Shown in pieces: positions 35,061-46,458 of a stretch of DNA of 64,000 bases. A program made the position numbers and the translations under genes. The notes beneath the pieces are model-generated. The model was given only the letters and a program-made list of their open reading frames with translations. It was not told the origin of the DNA and ran no database searches. The first letter of the stretch is position 1. The number at the start of each line of letters is the position of its first letter. Origin of the DNA: Rugalucina vietnamica (taxonomy: Eukaryota > Mollusca > Bivalvia > Lucinida > Lucinidae); contig OZ024870.1 of NCBI GenBank assembly GCA_964017185.1, forward strand, positions 32,015,621 through 32,079,620, in the 5' to 3' direction.

Positions 35061-36455
35061 TCCGTGCTCCTACCTTTTTATATCAGAGTTCTTGTGGTTG
35101 TGCCGTGTGGCGGCCCTAAAAAGTCTCCCCGTACATCCATTTAATGCTCTTATTTTTCCAATCCTCAGGGATTGCTTGCAATCAGTTTGTATTATAAGAA
35201 TCTTATATGGGGTTCTGTTCTAGATGGAAGTTTCCAACCCAAGGGATGACCGTGCTGAGTGGAACCGAGGCTCCGCCGAGGTTCCGCTCAGCACGGTCAT
35301 CCCGAGGGTTGGAAACTTCCATCTAGAACAGAACACCATATTAGATTCTTTTTCTTGCACAACAACCCCCAAAATCTGGTTTATTTCAAGGTTTTGCGTA
35401 TTTTTTTTAGCCTGGGTGAGAACACCTGGGTGAGATGCAATTTTATCACCCAGGCAAAAAGTGTGGCAATTTCTGTCTGGTGTGCAAGAATTTCCTATCT
35501 CTAACTACCACAACTCTTCGATACCGTATTGAAGGTCATTAGTTGACCGTCACTCGTATCTCGTTGTATAAGCAATTCTTACGTTTCTATCAATGGACTT
35601 GTATTAGACATGGACCTGAGATGTGGGTTTCGGTTATACCTTTTTTCTTTCATTCGAAAGATTTTGCATTACGATTTAGTGCATTATTTATTCTATAATA
35701 GGTTATAACTTGAATGTTATGCGACAGTCTGCATGCTTAGTTTTTAACCGGATCATGGTTGATAACTATGCTGCCCTCTTTAATTGCACGCCGGTGGGTC
35801 GGGCGTCAGACTTTATGATGGCCCCGACTTAAAGCGATTCATTTTAGTTGGTTGGGGCCGGAGCTTCTTGTCTGTTGCTTGGCCCACCGGGGTCCAACTG
35901 GTGTTTTTCTTTTGCTCCGGAGTTAGTGGGTTATTCGGCGCCCAGGGATCTCCATCGTAGGGCAGCTTACTCAATCTGTGAGTCCTGGTTTTTGATTCAT
36001 CAGGATGTTTATCATATTTTATTTGTTTGTTCTTGATAATTCATTGACTAATTAGAGATTCACCACGAGGACCGAAGAACTAACTAAATGTTATGAACCA
36101 CTGCAGAAGCTGAGGGTGAGGTTAGGTACCTGTAAAATCGGTTTAAGCCCGCCAGTAACTTTGTGTTACTGATCGTTCCAAGTCGATACTTCTGTGGTGG
36201 TTCTTTTTGTTTTATGTCTTGGTGTTTAAAAATAATTGTGCTGTTGGCGCCTTATGTATGTTTTCATATTTTTTAGTTAAGTTAAGGTAACTGAGAGGTC
36301 ACCTATTAGGAAAATAGCTGCTCATTCGGCTTACGATATGTTTCATGGTATAAGTACCTGATTGTTAGTTTGGTTTTTCCCACCTCGGTTTTTGGAGTGG
36401 GAATCTTTTTCTGATTGCGCCTTTTCCTGATCTTTTCCTACTTGTACCTTCCTAT
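35061..36455 (+). repeat. Module D (with a hairpin insertion)
   Basis: D runs from CCTACCTTTTTATATCAGAG to TTGTACCTTCCTAT and joins AGTTTTAAAC. Landmarks include CGTGTGGCGGCCCTAAAAAG, GGTGGGTCGGGCGTCAGAC and GATCTCCATCGTAGGGCAGC. Open frames are below 85 codons and not convincing. Units U1 and U2 lack D between the TAGTAGTA region and AGTTTTAAA, so D may itself be an insertion, with CCTA as a weak candidate duplication. Its class is unknown. Confidence 0.7.
35194..35490. mobile_element. Hairpin-H insertion in module D
   Basis: Absent from the D copies at 56,294 and 62,774, where GTTTGTATT runs straight into TTCCTATCTC. The left half is a near-perfect stem of about 150 bp pairing TTCTGTTCTAGATGGAAGTT with AACTTCCATCTAGAACAGAA, with core GAACCGAGGCTCCGCCGAGG. 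The right half holds a CTGGGTGAG/TCACCCAGG mini-stem. The target duplication is unclear because of a T run. Confidence 0.82.
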
Positions 36456-36478
36456 AGTTTTAAACGAAAAAGTAAATG

Positions 36479-36630
36479 ACTGGGCGAGGCGGTTCTTACG
36501 AGTACCCGACAATCTATGTTTTGGAGCAAAAATAAGAAAAATAGGTATATCCCTGCAAACCCCAGTTTTGCTATATAAAAGTGGGGTGTAGGGGGTAGGC
36601 TATACATGTCAAGGACATGTTTTCCTGATG
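36479..36630. mobile_element. Hairpin-A MITE, right half (U3)
   Basis: Core half GGGCGAGGCGGTTC through to ACATGTTTTCCTGATG. The same truncated form recurs at 57,276 and 63,768, so the truncation predates the array expansion. Confidence 0.78.
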
Positions 36631-36724
36631 GCATATGTACAAGGGCACACAGCATCTTTGTTACTAGTATATGTACAATGTACCAACGATTGTATCAGAA
36701 AGTATCAGGTTTGGCTTTGGCATT

Positions 36725-37683
36725 TGAGCCGCCTCGTGGGAGAACCAACAATGTGGTTTCCGTACAGGTCCATCACAAACCGGCCTGCACAAGCACAGAA
36801 AAGAGCTAGAAGCTTGACATTTCGGATTTAAGGACTTATGGGTGGTCACTGTATATATTTGAAGATTTACCTGTATAAAAAAGCATTGTTTATTTTGTCA
36901 ACAATGCTACATTCTTTAGCATGTTTTATCATGGGACTATTGAATATGTTGCAAATACATGGATTTGTGTATACATGATTGTGGAATGAGTGTTCAGCTC
37001 AGAGCAAGTGAGTCATTTTTCAGTTACTTCCGGATTGAAATCGTCGGACCCATTTTTCTTAGCTTTTTGAAAAAAATAAGACAGCTGTTTCGATGTACTC
37101 ATTGACTTCAATCATATAAGAACCTGAAACAAAAGACATGTAATCTTTCAGCAAACAATAAGCGCACACGAGCCACCCCAAGTTACACACTTGCAGAGTT
37201 TTCCAGAAAAATATGTTTACACTAACTTTTCCGAGAGAAATACATTTCCATGACCCCAAAATAACCCTTTATTCGTCAGATTATGTATCTTAGACATTTA
37301 GGCTTTGCGTAATTTTTATTCAAATGCATTCCATTTTCCAGGAAATGGGTCCCACGAAAACCAGTTACATTTCCAATTTTTTTCACCAAGCTATTAAAAA
37401 TTTTAAAATAATAACTATATCGAGTCATTCCTAGAATCAGTGACGTCTATTAGCAATAAATACACATCATCATTTGATTGACAGATTCAAGAAAACAGTA
37501 GATTTCTGTTTTACATACCCCAACCACTCATGTCAATATTGATAAATCCTTAAGTAGAAGATGAATTGTACTATCGGAGTAGCGAAAAAAAAAGGCGCTG
37601 ATCAGCTTCGCGATTACCACGAAGCTGATCTGCGTCTTTCTTTTTGCCTATGTAGATTGTTGGTTTTCCCACGAGGCGGCTCA
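36725..37683. mobile_element. Hairpin-B MITE, copy 9, split by a TTAA element
   Basis: Ends TGAGCCGCCTCGTGGGAGAA and CCCACGAGGCGGCTCA. After removal of 36,832-37,549 and one TTAA it becomes collinear with the copy at 57,519. Confidence 0.85.
36832..37549. mobile_element. 718-bp element with TTAA duplication
   Basis: TTAA occurs at 36,828-36,831 and 37,550-37,553. The undisturbed site GGATTTAAGTAGAAG is present at about 57,618-57,632. Element ends are GGACTTAT and the complement of ATAAATCC, an 8-bp inverted pair with one mismatch. TTAA targets are known for piggyBac and Kolobok transposons. The GG start fits Kolobok better, but the short TIR is weak evidence. No transposase is encoded. Confidence 0.78.
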
Positions 37684-40373
37684 TTTACTGTATACTTCAA
37701 TGGAGCAATGCTTGTGTCTGACCTAGAATTTTCAGTCGATCACAAGATTTTATTATTAAAACTCACGATACTTTCGTCTGAAACTATAGATTTAAGAAGT
37801 CAAAAATAGAAATGTATCGGAATTACCATCTTATAGCATGTGTTTTGCATAAAGATATGTGAAACTTTGTCTACTAAAGTTATCATTATGCTGAAAGTGC
37901 ATGCGTTCAAGACATTTGATCCGAGTTCGTTTTCTCTTCCTTTTGCCTATTGTCACATTCGGTAAGGGCGTTAACATTTATAAAACCCAAATTTATGTAA
38001 ATCAGAATGACGGATTTTTTTCCAGTCTTGCGGGTAAAAGACAATCACATACATGTACTCTTCAATAAAGTCAAAATTTGACCGGATGAGATGCTACGCT
38101 TGAGCATCTAGAAATCATCGGACTTAAAACTGGAAAATGTTGTAGCTGTCATTCTATCTACTTCATTCTTGATTCGATCTTCCTGTTTTTAAAACTCCTA
38201 AAGCAGTCTAATGTGAGTTCAAATCAAACCCAGATCCTACAACTGGTTATGGTGTTAGCTACCGTGAGCATAAAAATTCAAAGCCTCATAATATAATGGT
38301 CATATGTGTGTCGTTTTAGTATGAATACATCCATGACAGATTGGAAGAGGTTGACTGTTACCAAGATACACACTGACAATGGAGTAAGCGTCTGCGACTA
38401 AAGACTTCGAACGGGTTGTTTTTCTGTGAAATATTTTAAATTGCTGACTCTCAGATGAGCTATCGTTGCATTGTTGGCTTTCTTTTCTTTGACTGAAATG
38501 CACAGAAATGTCAATGAACTCGGTATAACATGAAACATAAAAGATTTATAACACCGAAAGTGCACATATATGTACATGTTACATGTACCACGTTTCATGT
38601 ACGTGATTGTGCCTGGCGTGCTCTATCTTCTACAGACAGTGTGCATGATTCAAGAAGACGCGATATAAGACTAAGAGAGACCAGTGTTCTTTATAAACAC
38701 AAACTTGAAGGTCTCAATGTTACCTTCTTCAGCTCAATACCTTTTCAAGACTTATAAAGCAAAACATTTCTGTTACATCCGGGGAAAACATGTCCGTGAA
38801 AGTTATATACCCCCTCAAACCCCCCTTTTAACAGTAAAATTGGGATATGCAGGGGTATATCTATTTTTCTTAATTTTGCTCCAAAACATATGAGCCTGTC
38901 CGTGAGAAAAGGTACAAGTTGGCACAAATCCTAATTTTCTGGAAAATTCATTTAAAAAAATTTAATGTCATTTATTGGTCATATATTTATCAAAACTACC
39001 TTTCAGCCTTTGAAATTAATTCGCATTGATGCAAATATTGTTCAGCATATCAATCTGAGTGATATTGGGTCTGTTACTAATAGCAACACAAGATCATTTG
39101 TGTTGCCATGGCAACCAGTAGCACAATTTTAGAAATGAAATCGCAAATAGTAAACTGTGATATATATACTTGTACTTAATGTATTTTCTTAAAAATAGTA
39201 TCAAATGAAAGGTCAGTGAATGCCCTTTATTATTTTGACAGTAGCGTTGAATTAGCTCATTTGCATATTCATGAATATTCATTAATAATCCATTTTTATT
39301 TTAACTTTTTCATATTATTTTGACTTTAGACTTAAAGGCAATGTCAAATACAAAGCGTCAGTACTTAAATACCAGCTATAAATATTTTAGAACATTGTCC
39401 ATTGCAAAATACAAGAAAATCAAGATAGGTAATATACCATATTTAAAGAATTATGTTTCCATGGTAACCAATGTATCAAGGACAGAGCTGACATAGCAAA
39501 TGATTATTCAACCATAACTTACTTAATACTCAACTCACTTTAGCAAAACTGGTGTCAGATCAAAGAGAATAAATTTTTTATATCATTATATCACCATAAA
39601 GAAATGCACTCATTTGCATAATCATGAATATTCATTGAAATATAGCACTTTTACCATTTAGTAATTAGTTGAACATAAATATTATTAAAATGCAAAAATC
39701 ATGCCAAAATGTTATAGGTAATCGTCTAAATACCTTAGATGTAAAAGTTGATTATGATGCAAAACACGAGTAAGTATATTTGTGTTAGCAGTGTTAAAGC
39801 ATTTCTGTTTCCATGGCAACCGATGTTTCATAAGACGTGCTAACGATGCAAACGGCTACTTGCTATTGTCATTATTTCACATTGTATTACAAAGCAGATA
39901 CAATATCAAATTTTAATGAGTTTTTTTTTCAATAGATTATCCAAATAAGCGAGCTTACTGTTTCCTGAATTTTCAAAGACAAACATTTTATCTTTAATTC
40001 CTATGTATATGTGTATAGATACTACGGCATCCTTATCTCTGAGTATTATATGCTGTTATGTGTGCAAGTGAGTATGTAAATTTAAAATTAAAGCAAGACT
40101 TCAAACTCCCACAACACAAATTTGTATAAGTCATACGCACACACCCAAGAAGATCTTACCTTGTTGGGGCATTACACTCAAAATATTCAAATTACAGAGA
40201 AATGCATGTAGGGAGAAATGCATATACTTGGCCATAATAAAAGGTAGATGACATTCGCGAAGCTATGAAATTTTGAAAATCATTGCCAGAGGGGCATGGC
40301 AACCATGTCTGTAACTGATACCTTTTCACATCAGATTATGACAAGATGTGTTTTATAAATGAGCTGATCTAAG

Positions 40374-40374
40374 C

Positions 40375-40405
<31 letters not shown>
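40374..40405 (+). repeat. AAT microsatellite
   Basis: About ten AAT units inside the 4-kb element. Confidence 0.9.
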
Positions 40406-40844
40406 TTGATAAAAGCAAGACAGTTAATACCAACATAAGACCTAGCCGATCCTGATCTATATACATGTCTGTTGATGCACAAACCTAACACAGATTTGCA
40501 AACATTCAGAAAAAAAATGTTTCACCGGTTCATCAAATTTCCAAATTTGTGTTTACTGTCCTTTTTGCTTTTGAAAACAAACATTGGTTGAATTTTCATT
40601 TTCGCATACAATGTAAGGTGTTGCACCAACATCGAAGTTTTGACGTTTTCTCGGCAACCTAAGTCACACCGTTCTGAGTATCATGTTGTATGCAAGGCAA
40701 AGAACTGGATTTGTAAATCATAATTACACCGAAAGAAATGTTTCAGTCAATAAGAAGAAATTTGCATTGTATAAGTGTTGCGAAATGTTTGCGTTTAAGT
40801 ATACATGTACTAAACATTAAGTGGATATCGTTCAATGCCGTTAT

Positions 40845-41175
40845 ATGAAAACGTACATACATGTAAGGTGCAAACAGCACAGCAATTAAACACCAAAGCA
40901 TAAGACAATGAGAACCACAAAAGAAGTATCGCCTTGGAACGATCAATAATATAAAATAACAGGGGGATTAAACCAGTTTCACAGGCCTGACCTCACCCTC
41001 ATCTTCTGCAATGGTTCATAACATTTAGTTACTTGTTCAGTCCTCATATCTAACTAGTCAATGAATCATCAAGGACAAACAAATCAATTATGATAACCAC
41101 CATGATGAATCAAAAACGAGGACTCACAGATACAAAAAGCTGACCGGCGATGGAGATCTCTGGGTGCCAAACTAC
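40845..41175 (-). repeat. Module-D fragment inside the 4-kb element
   Basis: Read on the minus strand, GATCTCCATCGCCGGTCAGC, TGATTCATCATGG, AACTAAATGTTATGAACCA, GAGGGTGAGGTCAGG, GATCGTTCCAAGGCGATACT and GCACCTTACATG follow the order of module D at about 35,945-36,260, with perhaps one base in five changed. The fragment is older than the near-identical D copies of the array. Confidence 0.8.
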
Positions 41176-43315
41176 ATCACTGAAAATCTGAAGTTGCATT
41201 TTAATTTGTCAATTTTAATACATTATATCTGCTTTGACATCAATTTGGACCTGAGAAATCACACAACAAAACGAATTGCGACAAATAATGCATGTTACAC
41301 ATATAAACACATCTAAACATTTATCAATTATTCGCTTGTATATGCAAGAGCACAGAGAATTAAGAAGTATACCAAGCACGCAAAAAAGCAACGCAAGTGA
41401 TATTGGCTTTGTGAAACACCATTTAGATTCTGGTGCGCATTAGACAATCAACAAAATATATTGCATATAAGCCATATATGTTTGGTTTATATTTCTAAGA
41501 GATTTACACCACATGCAAAGAATAAAAGTCACGTAAAACAAGCACCAAAAAGTGCAAATTTGCCTGGAATTAATGATCAGATAATATGTCTTGCTGACCT
41601 GTGCTACCAGAGTTTTGTATACTAATAATGAAAACCCTAGCCTATTTCTGAGGTCAAGTTGGATTTATCTATCTATTTTTGGGAGATTATCAATCATCTC
41701 CGTGATAGGAAAAAGTCCAACAAAGTTATAGCCGGCTGGCCTGACATGACCCGATCTGTGTCGGTGATGTTTAAGCAGCACCTCGCTATAACATTGATTG
41801 CCATGGTAATGATGAGATGATGTAAATAGAAATAAAACTGAGATGCTTTCAACAATAATGACAATACACATTTTTGCCACAAACCTCCATTAATTCAGTA
41901 CGACGAATGTTCTTCCAGTGCGTTTTGCATGTTCATATAATCTTTTCGTTACTATTTTTACATTTTAGCATTGTGATTTGTGTTAGTTCTTAAATACATG
42001 TATTTAAACACTTATATATGAATATTCAAATGAGCTCATTTACATATCTGTATTTGCATATCTTGATTTTGAGAGCATTATTAGCTTAAGTTTGGAATTA
42101 GTCTTGTAACTAAATACTAAGGGTGCTTTAAAATTAGATTACACTGTGGTACATTTACAACTTTCATGAGATTTTATTTTGAATAATGACAAGCTAAGGT
42201 TACCATGGCTACAGCCAGGTTAAAAATCTATAAGTTAACCTTGTTGGCGTTGTTGCCTTCTTACTTGAAACAAGTGCTACCATTAGCATCATGCGTGCAG
42301 ATAAAATAAACACAAAAGTGTGCGCTCATGTGATCCAAATATGATGTCATTTGTCAGAAAAACTGAGGTCGGAAAATCAATTTAATGAATATTAATGACA
42401 TTACCTTTATGAATATTCAAACGAGTGTATTTGCATAAACAAAAATATCAACTGTGACAGCGGTGATGCTTGTGCAAATCGTTTTAATTCAATTCAGTAT
42501 TTAAGTATTGAACAGACACATAGATACCGATTTTATATCAAAAGTCATACCAATTTCCCAAAATTAACCAGTGTTGCCATGGAAACGATACAATTTCAAA
42601 TAAAATTGTCAAATATGTCAATAGCTAATTGGTTCCAGCATCCACCTTGAGATTCATAATACATCTTCTATGGTTTCAATGAGGTCACTGACACCTGAAA
42701 CGTACTATTTTAAAGTATTCTTAAAAAATTCATAAAATATTGTAAAAACGTCACCATGGTGATCTCGTATGATGACGTCATTTACTAGTTATATTGAAAG
42801 TTTGGTTATAAAATTACCTAAAAATTAATCTTATGATATTTAACTACTGTTTTATGCAAAAATCTAAATTTTGAATTTTGTGACGAACTTGTACCTTTTC
42901 CCATGGACAGGCTCATATATTGTGGGTACTCGTTAGAACCGCCTTGGCGAGGCGGTTCTAACGGGTACCCACAATCTGTGTTTTGAGCAAACTTAAGAAA
43001 AATATTAAACATTTTCTGCTGAAATTTTTCATTTTTTAGAACTTTAAAAATCTCTGTATATTGCATGGACAAGTTTTCGTAATTATAAGACCGAGATAAG
43101 ACTGGAAGTTCCCAGCGTTACATTCTTGAGCTTAGGACATTATGAAGCAAAACATTTCTGATAGTAAGCACCGTGTGCGATTGTTTCTTATTTCCTTGTG
43201 GAGTGTAAACAAGTTGTGGCTTTACTTTTAATTAAGTTTCGTGAACCTTGGTTTCATGTTCAAAAACAATAAACAGTATGTGACTGATACTGGCTAGACC
43301 GTTAATTACCAAAGT

Positions 43316-43579
43316 CATAACGAAAACATGCCTATGCAACATACAGAGATTTTTTAAGTTGTAAAAATTTAAAATCTTCAGTAGAATTTGTTTTTGTTAT
43401 TTTTCTTATTTTTGCTCAAAACATAGACTGTGGGTCGCCGAGGCGGTACTAACGAATACCCACAATCTGTGTTTTGGAGCACAAATTCGAAAAATATGTA
43501 TACCCCTGCATACCCCAGTTTTTCTTTATGAAAGAGGGGTTCAATGGGATATACATTAAACAGACATGTTTTCGTGATG
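43316..43579. mobile_element. Hairpin-A MITE before X (U4)
   Basis: From CATAACGAAAACATGCCT to ACATGTTTTCGTGATG, with one core arm deleted (TGTGGGTCGCCGAGGCGG). The same deleted form occurs at 59,382, so it marks type-beta units. Confidence 0.8.
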
Positions 43580-44664
43580 TATTAAACTTTGTACCTATCA
43601 GAGATTTTGTTACCGAAATTTACTTGACACTCTCGTTGAGATTCAATAAAATAATGCAGCCGTCGATAAGCTAGTTACTGAAATGCAAATTAAAAACGTG
43701 ACTGTTCTGCAGAGCTTCAAAATTACATCTACCGCAGCCTAAACCCTATTTTAAAGTTCTCTTCGAGACAACACCAAGCCAATAGAGTCTGCATATTTGT
43801 ACACTTTGAATGCCATTTCAAGCTAATCTGATTTGCTGGTATAAACAGTTCTCTTGGCCTTGTAAACTTTGACAACATTAAAATGTCTATGCCTTTAGCA
43901 GTCGACCGCTTTATGTGATTTTGGACCTTTTTTCTTATACTTCTGAATGTTCTTCAATTTGATATTTGGTGGTACCAAAATAAATGGCTGTTTCAGTAAA
44001 ATTAAAGCATAGTTACCAACTTATAAGGTTTGGACATCTCGTATGGTTTATTTTATCTGTGAACACAATGGTTATTCAAACATTTTTTTTAATTTCCTCG
44101 TCATTGCTTTCACTATCTACTTGCTATTTTCAATAAATGTAAACAAAAGTGACTTGCAGAGGCCAATAAACTTTCGCAATTTTATTACATATTAGGTCAA
44201 TATGCATCAATTATTCCATTCAAGATCTATGGTCATGCGTGCAAAGTCAGAAGATTACTTATCAAAAGAAATGATTGCCTTTGATCAGACATCCCGTAGA
44301 CTCCTTAAATATCTTCACAACAATTAGGATCAATCACTGATCGATGGAAATCTCGTTACGCGTCAGATAAAATTAATTTTTCTTCCACCTAACATCAAGT
44401 AATCACGCTCAAATAAGAGGGTCAGTCGACATCATAATGCTCAACTGGCTCCTGATATTCATTCTAAAGTGTGTTTCCTAATGTCTGAAAATGGTTTTTC
44501 GCAGATATTTTACAACTGTTCAAATGTAAATGAAATATTTTGGCACAATTGAGCATCTAGTTTGTAGCAAAATGTGCAGCTAAAATTTTGAAAAACGGTT
44601 GACATTTTTTGAATAAGGATTTCCTTTACAAACTCTCATGGAAGGAAGGTAAATATTTTCCCGC

Positions 44665-44666
44665 AA

Positions 44667-44701
<35 letters not shown>

Positions 44702-44702
44702 A
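44665..44702 (+). repeat. AAAT microsatellite (U4)
   Basis: About nine AAAT units. The paralogue at 61,193-61,242 in U6 has about twelve. Confidence 0.9.
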
Positions 44703-44920
44703 GTCTTAGCATTTAGCCATGATGGCTCAAAATCATAATAAGATTACATAAATGACATACCTGAGACGAAATCTTCATGATCAAGTGAAAATTACCGAAA
44801 AATATGCATTTTCATCATCATGGATTATTTTCATTGCCAGTGCAAAATCCCTATTCAAAATTCATTTTGGTCATAAAAACCTTATCTGTTCACCGCTTTT
44901 CAAATTGTTTTAGCTGAATT

Positions 44921-45083
44921 TTTTTTTTCTTATGTTTGCTCAAAACATAGACTGTGAATACACGTTAGAACCGCCTCAGCAAAAATAAAAAAAAATTAGG
45001 TATACCCCTACATACCCCAGTTTTGCTATATATATAAAAGTGGGGTTCATTGGGTATACATTATACAATTATGTTTTGTGATG
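44921..45083. mobile_element. Hairpin-A MITE remnant before Y (U4)
   Basis: AACATAGACTGTGAATAC, then GAACCGCCTCAGCAAAAATA (core lost), then the right arm with GGTATACCCCTACATACC and the TTTTGTGATG end. The identical deletion occurs at 61,458. Confidence 0.75.
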
Positions 45084-45307
45084 AAAAATTTTCTACAAAA
45101 AGCCATTATCAGAGGCAAGTTTTAAGACTTTAATAATCAGTTTGATACATGTCTTTTGCCAAGTACCTTGGGTAAGATATCGAATCTGTAATGTTTCCCC
45201 AAATCCGAACCAATATGCGACTACGTAGCCTAAAATTGTCATATGAAATTGTTCAAAGATATTATATACTGGAAATAAAGTTCAAATCAGTTTCTGCTGA
45301 GCACGGG

Positions 45308-45583
45308 TACCTCGGCTCGAGGTTATATTTTTTTCATGCTCAACTCAGCTGACACTAAACTTTATTCTGCTCATAAATGTTAATTTATTCTGCTCATAAA
45401 TGTTAATTTATTCTGCTCATAAATGTTAAAATGCCAACAATTTATAAGCAGGATAAATTACTAGATTTTGAGTTTTGAACCTGAATTTTCAACATTTTTT
45501 TCACTATAATTTCAGCATTTATCAGCAGTTGAAATTTCATGCTCAGCTGAGCTGAGCTTGAAAATTTTTTGATAACCTCGGGG
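45308..45583. mobile_element. Foldback-2 insertion (U4)
   Basis: Inverted arms: CGAGGTTATATTTTTTTCAT..CAACTCAGCTGA on the left and CAGCTGAGCTGAGC..GATAACCTCGG on the right. The interior holds three tandem copies of a 23-bp unit (TTAATTTATTCTGCTCATAA plus ATG). It occupies the same Y-Z junction where U1 and U5 carry foldback-1. Confidence 0.8.
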
Positions 45584-46103
45584 CCTGATCGACATATCAG
45601 GTGATGTGAATTCAATAGCATCCTAGTGGCTTGAGAAGCAATTGAAATAAGGATATTGCGGTTAGCTTTTCGGCATCATGATGTTGTGACTTAGAAAAAA
45701 TTATAGAAACTTTCTTTCCCAAAGAGGCTTCATCGAATTAACGAGGAGTGGGCTGACAGTCCCCGCTCCTCAGCATGTTTCAAAAGCAAACATCACTACC
45801 ACTTAGCATGCGCTCTCCCAAATATGAAAACATGTCATTACTGTCTGCAATATCAAAACAAGATATTTCAAAATTCGATTCTGAAAGATAGACTTAGACA
45901 ATATTATTATCATCATGTTGATTTTAAATTATTTGATTTGGATGAAACGCAGAAAAACAGACTTTTCCTGCTTAAGCATGCATTTGGCATACTAAGTCAT
46001 TTAGATCATAACGAAACGACAGAATGTTGGCCTAACGTTTGGCAAAATGTTACGAAATGTTTTTTTAGTTCATATGTACTACAATAGTAGTATTCCGTGT
46101 TCC

Positions 46104-46449
46104 TGATGGTGAGGTTAGGTACCTGTAAAACCGGTTTAAGCCCGCCAGTAACTTTGTGTTACTGATCGATCCAAGTCGCTACTTCTGTGGTGGTTCTTTT
46201 TGTTTTGTCTTGGTGTTTAATTTTTCTTTGTGCTGTTGGCGCCTTATGTATGTTTTCATATTTTTAGTTAAGTTAAGGTAACTGAGTGGCCACCTATTGG
46301 GAAAATAGCTGCTCATTCGGCTTACGATATGTTTCATGGTATAAGTACCTGATTGTTAGTTTGGTTTTTTCCCATCTCGGTTTTTGGAGTGGGAATCTTT
46401 TTCTGATTGCGCCTTTTCCTGATCTTTGCCTACTTGTACCTTTTCCTAT
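46104..46449 (+). repeat. Module D, 5'-truncated
   Basis: Starts in D at GGTGAGGTTAGGTACC and runs to the normal D end (CCTATAGTTTTAAA). About three-quarters of D is missing on the left, while Z ends normally at TCCGTGTTCCT. The loss could be a deletion or an integration that was already truncated. Confidence 0.8.
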
Positions 46450-46458
46450 AGTTTTAAA

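Larger units (their letters stand above)
38891..42915. mobile_element. 4,025-bp TIR element, TA duplication, no transposase
   Basis: Starts TGAGCCTGTCCGTGAGAAAA. The right end, complemented, starts TGAGCCTGTCCATGGGAAAA. The TIR is about 30 bp with two mismatches and weak similarity beyond. TA flanks it (38,889-38,890; 42,916-42,917). The empty site CCAAAACATATATTGTGGG is at about 58,960-58,978. Both arms carry alternating CCATGGCAAC-type palindromes and the ATTTGCATATTCATGAAT motif, in opposite orientation on the two sides, so the element is a decayed long inverted repeat. The centre carries a module-D fragment. No frame above about 70 codons has a motif, so it is non-autonomous. TA duplications are known for Tc1/mariner and some other superfamilies. 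The assignment stays open. Confidence 0.9.
34227..43083 (+). repeat. Composite unit U3 (Y-Z-D-A-B-W-V-A)
   Basis: Without its insertions (300-bp hairpin, 718-bp TTAA element, 4,025-bp TA element) this unit is about 3.8 kb. From D onward (35,061 to 38,890) it follows U5 (56,171 to 58,969) almost base for base, for example across the GGTAGGCTATACATGTCAAG region. It has no foldback at Y-Z. Confidence 0.88.
38776..43083. mobile_element. Hairpin-A MITE split by the 4-kb element
   Basis: The left arm (38,776-38,890) and the core with right arm (42,918-43,083) rejoin as one 280-bp element when 38,891-42,915 and one TA are removed. They then match the intact copy at 58,852-59,132, including the shared variant CATCCGGGGAAAAC. 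Confidence 0.9.
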
